Source: Mycobacterium sp. ACS4054 (GTDB taxonomy: Bacteria > Actinomycetota > Actinomycetes > Mycobacteriales > Mycobacteriaceae). Taken from it: 64,000 bases of DNA. This document shows positions 55,436 through 64,000 of this stretch, piece by piece (position 1 is the stretch's first letter; each line of letters begins with the position of its first letter). The notes below the pieces were generated by a model. That model was not told the DNA's origin, searched no databases, and worked only from the letters and a program-made list of their open reading frames with translations. The stretch spans positions 310,001 through 374,000 of the forward strand of contig NZ_LZHV01000041.1 of the NCBI RefSeq assembly GCF_001667275.1. The letters run 5' to 3'. The translations under genes were made by a program, and so were the position numbers.

Positions 55436-55872
55436 TTCGCGCGCCCGATCAGCTCGACGAGTACGCCGTCCGGCGCTTCGATCGCCGCCATCGCGACGGT
55501 CCTTCCGTCCGGCGCCACGACGTCGATGCGCCGCACGCCGTCGGTGAAACCCAATGCGGCCAAAGCGGCGAGCGTCTCGTCGACTTCACGCTGCAGCGAG
55601 AGCAACATGAACCCGTGCCGCAACGCGGTCGAATCCGGCAGTGCCTCGAGGGCACCCGCCACCTCCACCAGTTCGACAAACCCGCTGCCCGATGCCTGCG
55701 GATCGCCGAGAAATACCGATCGCAGCCGATCGCTCCCGGCGCCGAACAGTGTTGGCCAATCGCCGACGAAATCGTAATCCATCAACTGGCTCAGGCCCAG
55801 GCCTTCGCACCAGAATCGAAGGGAGCGTTCGACATCGGAGGTGCAAATCGCCGAATGATGCACACCTAACAT
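55432..55872 (-). CDS. VOC-superfamily (glyoxalase/dioxygenase-fold) protein
   Basis: 146 residues; GAGGAAG precedes the ATG. Paired beta-alpha-beta3 units: GVHHSAICTSDVERSLRFW at the start with a metal-binding His, and VAPDGRTVAMAAIEAPDGVLVELIG at the end with a Glu ligand. Members are glyoxalase I, extradiol dioxygenases and methylmalonyl-CoA epimerase. Size fits a single-domain epimerase- or glyoxalase-like enzyme. Confidence 0.83.
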   Translation of the reverse strand: MLGVHHSAICTSDVERSLRFWCEGLGLSQLMDYDFVGDWPTLFGAGSDRLRSVFLGDPQASGSGFVELVEVAGALEALPDSTALRHGFMLLSLQREVDETLAALAALGFTDGVRRIDVVAPDGRTVAMAAIEAPDGVLVELIGRAK

Positions 55873-55940
55873 GGGCTTCCTCTCGATCGCCGCAGTTGGC
55901 CACCATCATGCAACGTCGATGGTCGACGCGGAACGTCTGC

Positions 55941-57845
55941 CTACATCTTGATCGCCGGGATCAACCTGCTGAGGTTCCACAGGCGATCTCGTCGTGCCGA
56001 CAGCGATGAGATTGCCAGCGCGACAGCCGTTATCGCAACCAGCACGGTGATCGCCTGCCAGAGCCGGCCGTCGATGCCGCCGAGGATGAGCTGGCGCAGC
56101 CCGTTGACGCCGTAGGTCATCGGGTCGAAGCGGTGCAGCACCTGGAAGGGCCGCGAGGTGGTCTCCACGGGGTACATGCCGCCGGCGCTGACCAGCTGCA
56201 GCATCAGCAGGGCCATGATCAGCACGCGTCCCACCGCCGGGCCGACGAGCGCGTTGATCGCCTGTGTGGCGGCCACGAACGCCGCGGAGATGAGGATCAT
56301 GAACCCCAGCATCGCGACCGGATGCACGGCGTGCATGCCGAGGGCGAACCGGACCACGCAGTAGAGGATGATCGCCTGGAACAACGCGATCGCGGCCGCG
56401 GGCAAATAGCTGGCGAGCACCACCCGGATTTCCAGTACCTCCGCGGCGATCGCACGACTCTGCAAGGGCCGCAAAATCATCCACAGCACCAATGCGCCGA
56501 AGAACAGCGCCAGCGTCAGAAAGAACGGGGCCATGCCGGTGCCGAAGTTGGGCGCGGCGTTCTCGTGCGAGGCTGCGAGCTGCACCGGCCCGCCGATGGT
56601 GTCGGCGACCGCGTCCTTTTGCTGAGTCGTCCAGTTGGGCAGCTGGTTGGCCCCCTCGCCGAGCTTGCTGGCCAGCTCGGCCGATCCCGCCTTGAGTTGG
56701 TGTGCCCCGTCGTCGAGTTTGACCATGCCGCTTGCCAACTCGGCGTTGCCGGCCGCCAGCTGCTGGGCGCCGTCACGGAGCTGGGTGAGCTTGTTCGTCA
56801 GCTCCTGCCCCTTGTTGCCGACCTGGTCGAGGGCCGAGCCCAGCGGGCTGCCGGGCGTGCGCATGGCGGAGGTCATCGCGATCGCGGCGTTTTGCGCGTC
56901 GGTGAGACGCTGGCGGATCTGCGGCGTGAACTGATGTCCCCTCAGCTGATCCTGGATGCCGCGCAGGTTGTTCGCCAACGGATCCTGGCGCGCGGCGAGC
57001 TGATCGATCACCGGCGACAACGCATCCGCGGCGCCGTCCTGCGCCGTGGCGATGGTGCCGATCTGGTCGTTGGCCTGCTGCAGCGCGGCCGCGCCCTGCT
57101 GCAATTGCTGCGTGTCGCCGCCGATCTGTGACAGGGCCCGGGTCACCGTGAGCAGCGGGTCGGTGGCCTGGTTGATTCCGTCGGACAATTCCTGGGCCCC
57201 GGCGGCGAGGCGCGCCGAGCCGGACCGGGCCGTGTCGAGGCCGGCGGCCAGCTGCCCGGCGCCGTCGTCGAGTCGGGCCGCGCCGTCGGCGGCCTGCTTG
57301 ATGCCCGCGCCCGACGAAACCACCACCGACAGCATGTGATTGACGGCCTGGCCGGAGATCCGGCTGGACACCGCGTTGAGCACCTGAGTGATGGCGGTGC
57401 GGCCGATGCTGGTGGAGATGTAGTTGTTGGCGTCGTTGTAGACGGCGATCAGGTTGGCCTTCTTCGGCTGCCCCGTCACCGGCGACGCGATCGCCGCGCT
57501 GAAGTCCGGGGGCAACTCGACCATGAAGTAGTACTTGCCGTGGTCGACTCCGTTGCGCGCTTCGGCCAGGTTCACGACGTGCCAGTCCAACCCGCCGTCC
57601 GCGGTGAGGCTCTTGGCGATCTCGTCGCCGGCGTTGAACTGCTCACCGGAGACGACGGCGCCGCGGTCGGAATTGACCAGCGCCACCGGCATTTTGTTGG
57701 TGTGGCCGAAGGGATCCCAGAACGCCCACAGGTACAGCGCCCCGTACACCAGCGGCAGCAACATCAGCACGACGATCGCCACGCGCGTCAACCGGCTGCG
57801 ACCGAAACGCTTGATCTCCGACCCGAATGCGAGTCCAGCCAACAT
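55941..57845 (-). CDS. YhgE/Pip-family membrane protein (ABC-2-type permease-like)
   Basis: 634 residues; GGAGGAG precedes the ATG. One N-terminal membrane helix (VAIVVLMLLPLVYGALYLWA), a ~380-residue extracytoplasmic region with YhgE start VNSDRG and repeated coiled-coil DGAxQLxxGxxxLxxG units (about 190-430), then five C-terminal helices of ABC-2 type. Such proteins occur as phage-receptor/ESX-like or drug-efflux components. Expressed with a degenerate ATPase and a TetR regulator, like mycobacterial efflux operons. Confidence 0.88.
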   Translation of the reverse strand: MLAGLAFGSEIKRFGRSRLTRVAIVVLMLLPLVYGALYLWAFWDPFGHTNKMPVALVNSDRGAVVSGEQFNAGDEIAKSLTADGGLDWHVVNLAEARNGVDHGKYYFMVELPPDFSAAIASPVTGQPKKANLIAVYNDANNYISTSIGRTAITQVLNAVSSRISGQAVNHMLSVVVSSGAGIKQAADGAARLDDGAGQLAAGLDTARSGSARLAAGAQELSDGINQATDPLLTVTRALSQIGGDTQQLQQGAAALQQANDQIGTIATAQDGAADALSPVIDQLAARQDPLANNLRGIQDQLRGHQFTPQIRQRLTDAQNAAIAMTSAMRTPGSPLGSALDQVGNKGQELTNKLTQLRDGAQQLAAGNAELASGMVKLDDGAHQLKAGSAELASKLGEGANQLPNWTTQQKDAVADTIGGPVQLAASHENAAPNFGTGMAPFFLTLALFFGALVLWMILRPLQSRAIAAEVLEIRVVLASYLPAAAIALFQAIILYCVVRFALGMHAVHPVAMLGFMILISAAFVAATQAINALVGPAVGRVLIMALLMLQLVSAGGMYPVETTSRPFQVLHRFDPMTYGVNGLRQLILGGIDGRLWQAITVLVAITAVALAISSLSARRDRLWNLSRLIPAIKM

Positions 57846-57847
57846 CG

Positions 57848-58525
57848 TCAATCTCCTCCGGTCAAAACGCGGCGATCGTGAAGCTCGTGCTCGGGTGCGT
57901 CGGTGCCGAGCGGGTTGGTGACTCCGACGACGACGGTGCGCTCTCTCGCGATCACACCCAGCCGATCCACCGCGATCGCTCGCCGGGAGTTGTCGCGCAC
58001 CTGCTCGAGATCGCCGACCACCAGAATCGGGCGATTCGACAGCAGCGCGAGCGTGATGCGCAGCAAAAACAGTTCCAGGTCGGACAATTCGACGATGTAG
58101 GTGTCCGAGGACGGTGTCGGTATGTCGCCGAAGACCTCCGTCAGCTCGGCCTGGCCTGCTTGCAGCGGCACCAGCGAATACCACGGCGCCAGCCACCGGC
58201 GTTGCTCGGCGAGTACGGTCGCCACGGTCACCGACTCTTCGAGTTCGTCGATGTCGTCGAAGGCCGCGATCGCGCACAGGCGGCGGATCGCGCGCGGCGT
58301 CGTCTCGCCGAGCACGGTCAACGAGCCGTGAGTCGCCTTGAATCGGCCCGCGAGCGTCAACAACAGGGTTGTCTGACCGGGACCCCCGGGCATCTGAATG
58401 GCGTGAAACCCCGGCGTCAGGGCGAGGTCGACCCCCGAGAACAGCGGCCCGTGCTCACCGTCGACCCCCAGTCCGGCGGCGGTGATCACCGGTGCGATGT
58501 CGTCCGGCTCGTCGTTGGCATCCAT
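57848..58525 (-). CDS. Degenerate ABC-type ATP-binding protein
   Basis: 225 residues from the ATG at 58525, with GAGGGAAA upstream (TTG 58552 or ATG 58543 are alternatives; the TTG overlaps the TetR stop). ABC fold is recognisable (GLGVDGEHGPLFSGVDLALT, LLTLAGRFKATHGSLTVLG, ALLSNRPILVVGDLEQ). Walker A reads GGPGQTT, so the ATP-binding Lys is Gln, and the LSGGQ signature reads LSDLE. It probably cannot hydrolyse ATP normally. Two bp before the YhgE gene, so they form one unit. Confidence 0.8.
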   Translation of the reverse strand: MDANDEPDDIAPVITAAGLGVDGEHGPLFSGVDLALTPGFHAIQMPGGPGQTTLLLTLAGRFKATHGSLTVLGETTPRAIRRLCAIAAFDDIDELEESVTVATVLAEQRRWLAPWYSLVPLQAGQAELTEVFGDIPTPSSDTYIVELSDLELFLLRITLALLSNRPILVVGDLEQVRDNSRRAIAVDRLGVIARERTVVVGVTNPLGTDAPEHELHDRRVLTGGD

Positions 58526-58548
58526 GGTGTGGCTTTCCCTCATCGCCT

Positions 58549-59166
58549 TCAACCCGGAATCGATTCCAGCAGTGCGGTGATCAGTTGCGCGAGCAGATCG
58601 GGGTTGATGGTTCCCGGACGCAGCACCTCTTCCATCGCGACGCCCAGGTTGAGGGTGACGACGAGCTGCGCGATGTCGGTCAGCCGCCGGTCGCCCGGCA
58701 CGGTGTCGGTCGATTCGACGATGTGCAGCGCCTGGTCGGCCGCGGCGCGGCGGCGCTCGATCAGGCGTTCCCGAAGCTGCGGGTCGCGCTGGGCGCGCAG
58801 CCAGTACTCGACCAGCAGCACGTAATAGTCGGAATGGTCGCGGACCGAGTCGAGCACCGACCGGCTCACCTCGCCCGCGGCCGCGGCGGTGTCGCCGTCG
58901 CTGCGGTCCAGCGCTATCGCGATCTGCTCGCCGCGCAGCTCGAACTCGCGGTCAAGCAGGGCCAGGAACAGCTCGTCCTTCGACTCGAAGTTGGAATAGA
59001 CCGCGCCCTTGGTGAAGCCCGCGGCCTGCCCGATCGCGTCGATGGTGGCGCCGGCGAAACCCTCGGCCGCGAACACCTTCGACGCCGCATCCAGGATTCG
59101 GTCGCGGACCTCGCCCCGGGTGGGGCGGGTGCGATGCGGTTTGACAGGCGACATGTGCAGCAGCAT
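58549..59166 (-). CDS. TetR-family transcriptional regulator
   Basis: 205 residues from the ATG at 59166 (an ATG at 59154 gives 201). Helix-turn-helix: GEVRDRILDAASKVFAAEGF, ATIDAIGQAAGFTKGAVYSN, FESKDELFLALLD. Helical C-terminal ligand domain to the end. First gene of the TetR/ATPase/YhgE operon, with a 6-bp-arm palindrome just upstream, so likely an autorepressor of this efflux-like unit. Confidence 0.9.
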   Translation of the reverse strand: MLLHMSPVKPHRTRPTRGEVRDRILDAASKVFAAEGFAGATIDAIGQAAGFTKGAVYSNFESKDELFLALLDREFELRGEQIAIALDRSDGDTAAAAGEVSRSVLDSVRDHSDYYVLLVEYWLRAQRDPQLRERLIERRRAAADQALHIVESTDTVPGDRRLTDIAQLVVTLNLGVAMEEVLRPGTINPDLLAQLITALLESIPG

Positions 59167-59173
59167 ACCCTTC

Positions 59174-59190
59174 AGTATCGGTTAGATACT
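59174..59190. promoter_or_regulatory. TetR-type operator upstream of the TetR/YhgE operon
   Basis: AGTATC-GGTTA-GATACT, perfect 6-bp arms, 8 bp upstream of the TetR ATG at 59166. The position overlaps the expected promoter and suits autorepression. Confidence 0.65.
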
Positions 59191-59222
59191 AGCGGGTATC
59201 GAAGATCACCCTGGCGGGTGCG

Positions 59223-60047
59223 TCAGCCCAGCCTTGACGCGGTGCGCCCCCACAGTTCGGCGGCCAATCGCGGGTCGTCCGCCAGGCGGCTGGTCTTGGC
59301 GATCTTGCGCTTGGCGTAGTACGCGCCGGGCGTCCACTGGACAACGGGCGTGCCCGACGCCAGCCGCACCAACTGCTCGGCGCCCTGGTCCGGGCTCGAA
59401 ATGAACAGCACCGCCGGGGTGTACCGCTGCATGAACACCAGAAATCGCGAACCCGAGGCAATGCCGATGTTGGAGTTGACATTGCCGGGATGCACCGACG
59501 CGACGGAAAGGCCGCCGGAATGGTAGCGCCGGTGTAACTCCTTGGTGAACAACACGATTGCGAGCTTCGACAACGCGTAGGCCGCGGCGGGCCGCCGGCT
59601 GGCGGTGTTCTCCAGGTCGTCGACGGTGGCACGGAAGATCAGCTTGTGCGACGAGCTGGTCGTGTTGACGATCGTCGCGCGGGACTCCAGCAGCACATCC
59701 AGCAATTGGGTGGTCAACAGGAACGGCGCCAGGTAGTTGACCTGATAGGTGCGTTCATAGCCGTCGGGCGTCAGCTCGATCTTGCTGGCCATCCTGCCCG
59801 CATTGTTGAGCAAAACGTCGATGCGCGGGTATTGCGAACGCAATTTGTCCGCCAGCGCCCGCACCTGGGATAGGTCGGCGTAGTCGACGACAAAGTAGTC
59901 GGCGTCCAATTCGGCGGCCACCGCGGCGGTCTTGGTGTGGGAGCGGCCCACCACGACGATCCGGTCGCCGGTGCGGCTGAGGCGACGGGCCGCGGCCGCG
60001 CCGATGCCGTCGCTGGCGCCCGTGATGACGATCGTCCTGCGCGTCAT
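59223..60047 (-). CDS. Short-chain dehydrogenase/reductase (retinol-dehydrogenase-like)
   Basis: 274 residues; GGGAGG precedes the ATG. TGASDGIGAAAA then GRS (NADP preference), NNAG in LLNNAGRMA, Ser in TTSSSHK, Y-x3-K in AYALSKLA, HPGNVNSN. The extended C-terminal part and PGAYYAKRK stretch resemble the retinol dehydrogenase-like SDR group. 48 bp from the convergent-direction P450 end; monocistronic. Confidence 0.87.
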   Translation of the reverse strand: MTRRTIVITGASDGIGAAAARRLSRTGDRIVVVGRSHTKTAAVAAELDADYFVVDYADLSQVRALADKLRSQYPRIDVLLNNAGRMASKIELTPDGYERTYQVNYLAPFLLTTQLLDVLLESRATIVNTTSSSHKLIFRATVDDLENTASRRPAAAYALSKLAIVLFTKELHRRYHSGGLSVASVHPGNVNSNIGIASGSRFLVFMQRYTPAVLFISSPDQGAEQLVRLASGTPVVQWTPGAYYAKRKIAKTSRLADDPRLAAELWGRTASRLG

Positions 60048-60095
60048 TGCGAGACCTCCCGGGGGAGTGTAGCGATCACGCGCTAAGCGGGCCGC

Positions 60096-61331
60096 TCAGG
60101 CCAGCGCGTAGCGCACCGGCAGATGCTTGAGGCCGCCGACGAACGTGGTAGCGACCAACTCCGGATCACCGGTCAGCTCAATGGATTTGAGCCTGGGCAG
60201 CAACTCGGTGAAGAAGCTGTTGACCTCCATGCGGGCCAACGCCGCGCCCATGCAGAAGTGCACGCCGTATCCGAACGCCAAGTGCTTGTTGGGGTCGCGC
60301 CCGACGTCGAATCGGAACGGGTCGACGAAGACATCCTCGTCACGGTTGGCCGAGACGTAGGACAGCAGCACCGAATCACCCGCCGCGATGGGCACCCCGC
60401 GCACGGTGGTGTCCGCGGTGGCGGTACGCATGAATTCCTTGACCGGGGTGACCCAGCGGATCATCTCCTCGGTGGCCAGCGGCATCAGGTCGAGGTTGTC
60501 GCGCAGCCGCTCGAGCTGGTCGGGGTTCTCGATGAGCGCCTGCAGCCCACCGGAGATGGTGGCGCTGGTGGTGTCGTGGCCGGCCGTGGCGACGATGAGG
60601 TAGTAGGACACCGTGTCGATGTCGGACAGCGGCTCGCCGTCGACGCGGGCGTTGGCGATGGCGGACGCCAAGTCCTCGGTCGGGTGCTCGCGGCGCGCGG
60701 CGGTCACCCCGTTGAAGTACTGGAACATGTCGAACAACGCGGGCAGCTGGTCCTCGTTGGTGGTGCCCCGCTTGAACTCGGAGTCGTCGCTGCCGAACAA
60801 CTCCTGGGTCAGCTTGAGCATCCTGGGAAAGTCGGCCTCGGGCAGTCCCAGCAGCGACATGATCACGAAGAGCGGGTAGTTGACCGCCACCTCCTGGACG
60901 AAATCGCATTCCGGGCTCGCCGCCATCATCTTGTCGACGTAGATCTTGGCCAGCTCGTCGACGCGAACCTTCAACGCCCGCATTGCCTTTGGGCGAAACC
61001 AGTCGGAGCCGATCGCACGCACCACCCGATGCTGCGGATCGTCGAGGTGGATCAGGGTGCGCACGCCCGCGGCGGCCTGCATCTCGTCGCCCTCGGCGGT
61101 CGTCAGGACGGGCCGTGGCCAGTTGGTGAAGAGCATGTTCTCGCGCTCGATGTCCATGATGTCGGCGTGCTTGGTGATCGCCCAGAACGGACGGTAGTTG
61201 GGCACCTCAACCCAGGACACCGGTGCGCTGGCGCGCAGGTGAGTCAGCGCCGCGTGTAGTCGCCGCTCGTCGGTGTAGGCCAAGGGGTCGGCCAACAGCT
61301 TGGCGGACTCGTCTACCGTGGTTGTGCTCAC
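60096..61331 (-). CDS. Cytochrome P450
   Basis: 411 residues, GTG start overlapping the LLM gene stop (GTGA), with GAAGGAG upstream. I-helix TAGHDTTSA, K-helix EEMIRWV, meander, and heme loop FGYGVHFCMGAALAR with Cys near residue 359. LDDPQHRVVRAIGSDWFRPKA is typical of the CYP125/CYP142-like group that oxidises sterol side chains, although assignment to a family needs an alignment. Co-transcribed with the LLM oxidoreductase. Confidence 0.93.
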   Translation of the reverse strand: MSTTTVDESAKLLADPLAYTDERRLHAALTHLRASAPVSWVEVPNYRPFWAITKHADIMDIERENMLFTNWPRPVLTTAEGDEMQAAAGVRTLIHLDDPQHRVVRAIGSDWFRPKAMRALKVRVDELAKIYVDKMMAASPECDFVQEVAVNYPLFVIMSLLGLPEADFPRMLKLTQELFGSDDSEFKRGTTNEDQLPALFDMFQYFNGVTAARREHPTEDLASAIANARVDGEPLSDIDTVSYYLIVATAGHDTTSATISGGLQALIENPDQLERLRDNLDLMPLATEEMIRWVTPVKEFMRTATADTTVRGVPIAAGDSVLLSYVSANRDEDVFVDPFRFDVGRDPNKHLAFGYGVHFCMGAALARMEVNSFFTELLPRLKSIELTGDPELVATTFVGGLKHLPVRYALA

Positions 61332-62350
61332 TCGCGAAACTCCTTCATTGCGGACCTGATACACGACGCGGAGGCGTTGTAGAAGATCGGCAGCACCCGG
61401 TCGACCACGCCGCGGCAACGTTTCTTGAGGGCGGCGCCGACGTCTTCCACCGGGCCGACCACCGCGAAGGCCGCCAGCATCTCGTCGTCGACCAGCGAGC
61501 CCATCGTGTCCCACTCGCCCGCGAGCGACAGCCGGTGCAGTTCGGTCTGCGCCTCGCCCCAACCGTGCAACTCCAAGACCTTGCGGTACGCGGGCGTCGA
61601 CCCGTAGAAGGCGATCTGCTTGCGCACGGCGGCGGTGGCGGCGGCCAGTTCGTCCTCGTTCTCTCCGGTCGCGACGAGCACCTCGCTCGAAACTTCGAAG
61701 TCGTTGCGGCGCCGGCCGGCTCGCTGCATGCCACGCAGCAGCGCCGGCATGGTGACCTCGTCGAGGTACCGCTTGGAAACCATCGGATGCCCCAGGTGAC
61801 CGTCGGCGGCCTCCCCGCACATCTCGGTCATCGCTTCGCCCACCGCCGCGACGAAAACCCTGGGCGCGGAATACGGGTGCGGCTCCGGCGTGAACATCGG
61901 CGTCATGATCTTGTGCGTGTAGAAGTCGCCCTCGAAGCGCAGCTTGCCGCCGTCCTGCCACGCCGACCAGATCGCGTGGAGGGCGGCGACGAACTCGCGC
62001 ATCCGGCGCGCGGGGTGACTCCACGGCATGCTGAACCGCTTCTCGATGTGCGGTTGGATCTGGGTGCCCAGGCCGAGGATGAACCGGCCCTTCGAGTAGG
62101 CCTGCAGATCCCAACCGATGTTCGCGACGATCATCGGATTGCGGGCGAACGCCACCGCGATGTTGGTACCGAGTTCGAGCCGCGACGTGTGCTCGGCGGC
62201 CAGCAGCAGCGGCAGAAACGGGTCGTGACTGGTTTCGGCGGTCCAGCCGCCGTCGTAGCCCTCTCGTTCCAGGGCGACGGCCGCGTCGGTCACGCGTGCC
62301 AGCTGATTGGGGATGCCCCCGTCGACCTTGAGGCGGGCAGCGTCGGCCAT
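61328..62350 (-). CDS. LLM-class (F420-type) flavin-dependent oxidoreductase
   Basis: 340 residues; the ATG at 62350 has no clear ribosome site and may be leaderless. Luciferase-like barrel: GYDGGWTAETSHDPFLPLLL, LELGTNIAVAFARNPMIVAN, KGRFILGLGTQIQPHIEKRF, PRVFVAAVGEAMTEMCGEAA. These match mycobacterial TIGR03617-like F420-dependent LLM proteins. Upstream partner of the P450; divergent from the carboxyltransferase gene. Confidence 0.86.
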   Translation of the reverse strand: MADAARLKVDGGIPNQLARVTDAAVALEREGYDGGWTAETSHDPFLPLLLAAEHTSRLELGTNIAVAFARNPMIVANIGWDLQAYSKGRFILGLGTQIQPHIEKRFSMPWSHPARRMREFVAALHAIWSAWQDGGKLRFEGDFYTHKIMTPMFTPEPHPYSAPRVFVAAVGEAMTEMCGEAADGHLGHPMVSKRYLDEVTMPALLRGMQRAGRRRNDFEVSSEVLVATGENEDELAAATAAVRKQIAFYGSTPAYRKVLELHGWGEAQTELHRLSLAGEWDTMGSLVDDEMLAAFAVVGPVEDVGAALKKRCRGVVDRVLPIFYNASASCIRSAMKEFRE

Positions 62351-62435
62351 GCGGGTAACTTTACAGTAAGCAATCCAGTATGTGACCACACGTATCTAGT
62401 CGCGCGACGGAACCTGCATGAGGTAGGACATAGGC

Positions 62436-63932
62436 ATGCCGAACACCCAGGACTGGGGAGAAACGCTCGACGACCTCGGGCGGCGCCGTCAGCACGCACG
62501 GGACATGGGCGGGCCGGAGCGGCTCGACAAGCACCGCGGCAAGGGCAAGCTCGACGCCCGCGCGCGCATCGAGCGCCTCCTCGACCCGGGGACCTTCCGC
62601 GAGATCGGCACCCTGGTCGGGGGCCAGGTGGCCGCGGACGGGATCGTCGTCGGTTCCGGCTTGATCGACGGCTCGCCGGTGATGCTGGGCGCCGAGGACT
62701 TCACCACGATGGCCGGCAGCATCGGGCCCGGTGGCAACTCCAAGCGCTACCGCATCGCCGAACTCGCACTGCGCGACAGGATTCCGTTGGTGATGCTGCT
62801 GGAAGGCGCCGGCTTCCGCCCCGGCGGCGGACACTACGGCCGCACCCCGACCGATCTGCTCGCCCAGGCGCAGTGCTCGGGCCGGGTGCCAACCGTCGCC
62901 GCCGTGCTCGGCCCGTCTGCCGGGCATGGCGCGCTCGTCGCCCCGGTCTGCGACTTCCGGATCATGAGCGCCCAGGGCGCGATCTTCACCGCCGGACCGC
63001 CGGTCGTCAAAGAGTCCACCGGAGAAGAGATCTCGAAGGAGGACCTCGGCGGGCCCGTCACCGCCTTGCCGAGCGGGGTGATCCACAACGTCGCCGACGA
63101 CGACGAGGCGGTGATCGCCGACATCCGGCGGTACCTGTCGTATTTCCCGCGCAGCGCGTGGTCGTACCCTGCGCCGCTACCGCCGGACGAGGACAGCGAG
63201 CCACGCGCGACGCCCGAACTCCTCGACATCGTCTCGCGCGACAACCGCCGCGTGTACGACATGCGCGCCGTCCTCGACGTGATCTTCGACCGGCCCGACT
63301 GGTTCGAGGTGCAGCCACAGTACGGCAAGGCGATCATGTGCGCGCTGGCGCATCTCGGCGGGCATCCGGTCGCGGTGGTGGCCAATCAGCCCCAGGTGAT
63401 CGCCGGCTCGATCGACGCCGACGCCGCGGACAAGGCGGCGCATTTCATCATGGTGGCCGACTCGTTCCACCTACCCATCGTCTTCCTTGCCGACAACCCG
63501 GGCATGCTGCCCGGCAGCCGCTCCGAACGCAGCGGGGTGCTGCGCGCGGGCGCGCGGATGTTCGCCGCCCAGACCGCGGCCACCACGGTCAAGCTGCATC
63601 TCACCTTGCGCAAGGCCTACGGATTCGGCTCCATGGTCATGTCGCTGTTGGGTTTCGATCACCAGAGCGCGACCTTCGCCTACCCGGGCGCGACCATGGG
63701 CGCCATGAGCGCGGCGGCGCTGGGCCGGGCGACGCATGCCGGTGAGGACATCACCGCGAAGCTGCGTGACGCCGAGCTGCAGGCGTCCTATCGCTCGGCC
63801 GAGCATCTGGGATTCGACGAACTCATCGATCCCCGGGAGACCCGGGATGCCTTACTGGGTGCGCTGCTTCGTGGACTGTCCAGCCGGCAGGCCGCCGCGG
63901 AGCCGGTCAGCCGGACCGTCATCATGCCCTGA
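62436..63932 (+). CDS. Acyl-CoA carboxylase carboxyltransferase subunit (AccD-like)
   Basis: 498 residues; GAGGTAGGAC precedes the ATG. Crotonase-fold carboxyltransferase: N-terminal LDKHRGKGKLDARARIERLL, DFTTMAGSIGPGGNSKRYRI, GAGFRPGGGHYGRTPTDLLA (in pieces), GPSAGHGALVAPVCDF, GPPVVKESTGEEISKEDLGG, and C-terminal half with DNPGMLPGSRSERSG and AYGFGSMVMS. It transfers carboxyl from biotin to an acyl-CoA. No biotin carboxylase gene is adjacent here. Substrate unassigned. Confidence 0.92.
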   Translation: MPNTQDWGETLDDLGRRRQHARDMGGPERLDKHRGKGKLDARARIERLLDPGTFREIGTLVGGQVAADGIVVGSGLIDGSPVMLGAEDFTTMAGSIGPGGNSKRYRIAELALRDRIPLVMLLEGAGFRPGGGHYGRTPTDLLAQAQCSGRVPTVAAVLGPSAGHGALVAPVCDFRIMSAQGAIFTAGPPVVKESTGEEISKEDLGGPVTALPSGVIHNVADDDEAVIADIRRYLSYFPRSAWSYPAPLPPDEDSEPRATPELLDIVSRDNRRVYDMRAVLDVIFDRPDWFEVQPQYGKAIMCALAHLGGHPVAVVANQPQVIAGSIDADAADKAAHFIMVADSFHLPIVFLADNPGMLPGSRSERSGVLRAGARMFAAQTAATTVKLHLTLRKAYGFGSMVMSLLGFDHQSATFAYPGATMGAMSAAALGRATHAGEDITAKLRDAELQASYRSAEHLGFDELIDPRETRDALLGALLRGLSSRQAAAEPVSRTVIMP

Positions 63933-63938
63933 CCGGCG

Positions 63939-64000
63939 TTACTCCCCCGCCCGGTACGCCGCGATCACCGGCTCCAGTTCGTCCGGCGTGGCGCCGTGCA
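63939..64000 (-). CDS. C-terminal end of an unidentified gene, cut by the window edge
   Basis: On the minus strand an open frame ends HGATPDELEPVIAAYRAGE then TAA at 63941-63939, 6 bp from the convergent carboxyltransferase stop. Codon use is typical for this genome. Too short to identify. Confidence 0.4.
   Translation of the reverse strand, partial: HGATPDELEPVIAAYRAGE

Overview
This window is high-GC, gene-dense DNA of a Mycobacterium, probably a slow grower of the M. avium-complex type. The evidence is a type I fatty acid synthase gene with the Rv2525c-type Tat protein beside it, an Rv1364c-type PAS/phosphatase/kinase/STAS sigma-factor regulator, many FadE, FadD, P450, SDR and F420-type genes, GTG/TTG starts and 4-bp stop/start overlaps. 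No tRNA, rRNA, insertion sequence, prophage or CRISPR array was found. Most of the window is a catabolic region of the kind environmental mycobacteria use against cyclic or terpenoid carbon. The substrate cannot be read from the sequence.

Layout: (1) 1-7159, 5' two thirds of fas (minus) and the Rv2525c homologue. (2) 7220-13697, a MerR regulator divergent from a Rieske oxygenase, a convergent hairpin, an AttH-like protein divergent from an aldehyde dehydrogenase, and a hot-dog hydratase pair with a SnoaL protein. (3) 13793-28787, an acyl-CoA synthetase and KshA-like Rieske oxygenase, P450, ferredoxin, fused CoA-transferase, GntR regulator, SDR, LLM oxidoreductase and a tightly overlapped operon of four acyl-CoA dehydrogenases plus an acyl-CoA synthetase. 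(4) 28797-38276, a minus-strand cluster built on two copies of a Rieske oxygenase plus ~110-residue helical partner, with a ferredoxin, MarR regulator, amidohydrolase, TauD dioxygenase and SDR, and a divergent aldehyde dehydrogenase. (5) 38339-46064, a secreted protein, a TetR regulator fused to a hot-dog thioesterase-like domain, an amidohydrolase, a molybdopterin/cytochrome b oxidoreductase set behind a sigma-F-like promoter, and the Rv1364c-type regulator. (6) 46061-55872, an acyl-CoA dehydrogenase pair, an esterase-fold protein with a lost triad, an amidohydrolase pair of which one is degenerate, Rieske ferredoxin, P450, alcohol dehydrogenase, SDR and VOC protein. (7) 55941-59166, a TetR/degenerate ATPase/YhgE-Pip operon. 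(8) 59223-64000, SDR, P450, LLM oxidoreductase and an acyl-CoA carboxylase carboxyltransferase.

Working model (inference): oxygenases (four Rieske alpha subunits, three P450s, one TauD) attack the substrate. SDRs, ADH and ALDHs oxidise alcohols to acids. Acyl-CoA synthetases or the CoA-transferase make CoA esters. Paired FadE-type dehydrogenases and hot-dog hydratases then carry out beta-oxidation. Several intergenic operators are visible by eye: a 20-bp element shared word for word by two promoters flanking the MarR gene, an AT-rich CTAT-x-x-TAGC element at five oxygenase/CoA-gene promoters, a MerR-type 19-bp-spacer promoter, and TetR-type palindromes. Several proteins have replaced catalytic residues, so pseudoenzymes or unusual chemistry recur in this region.
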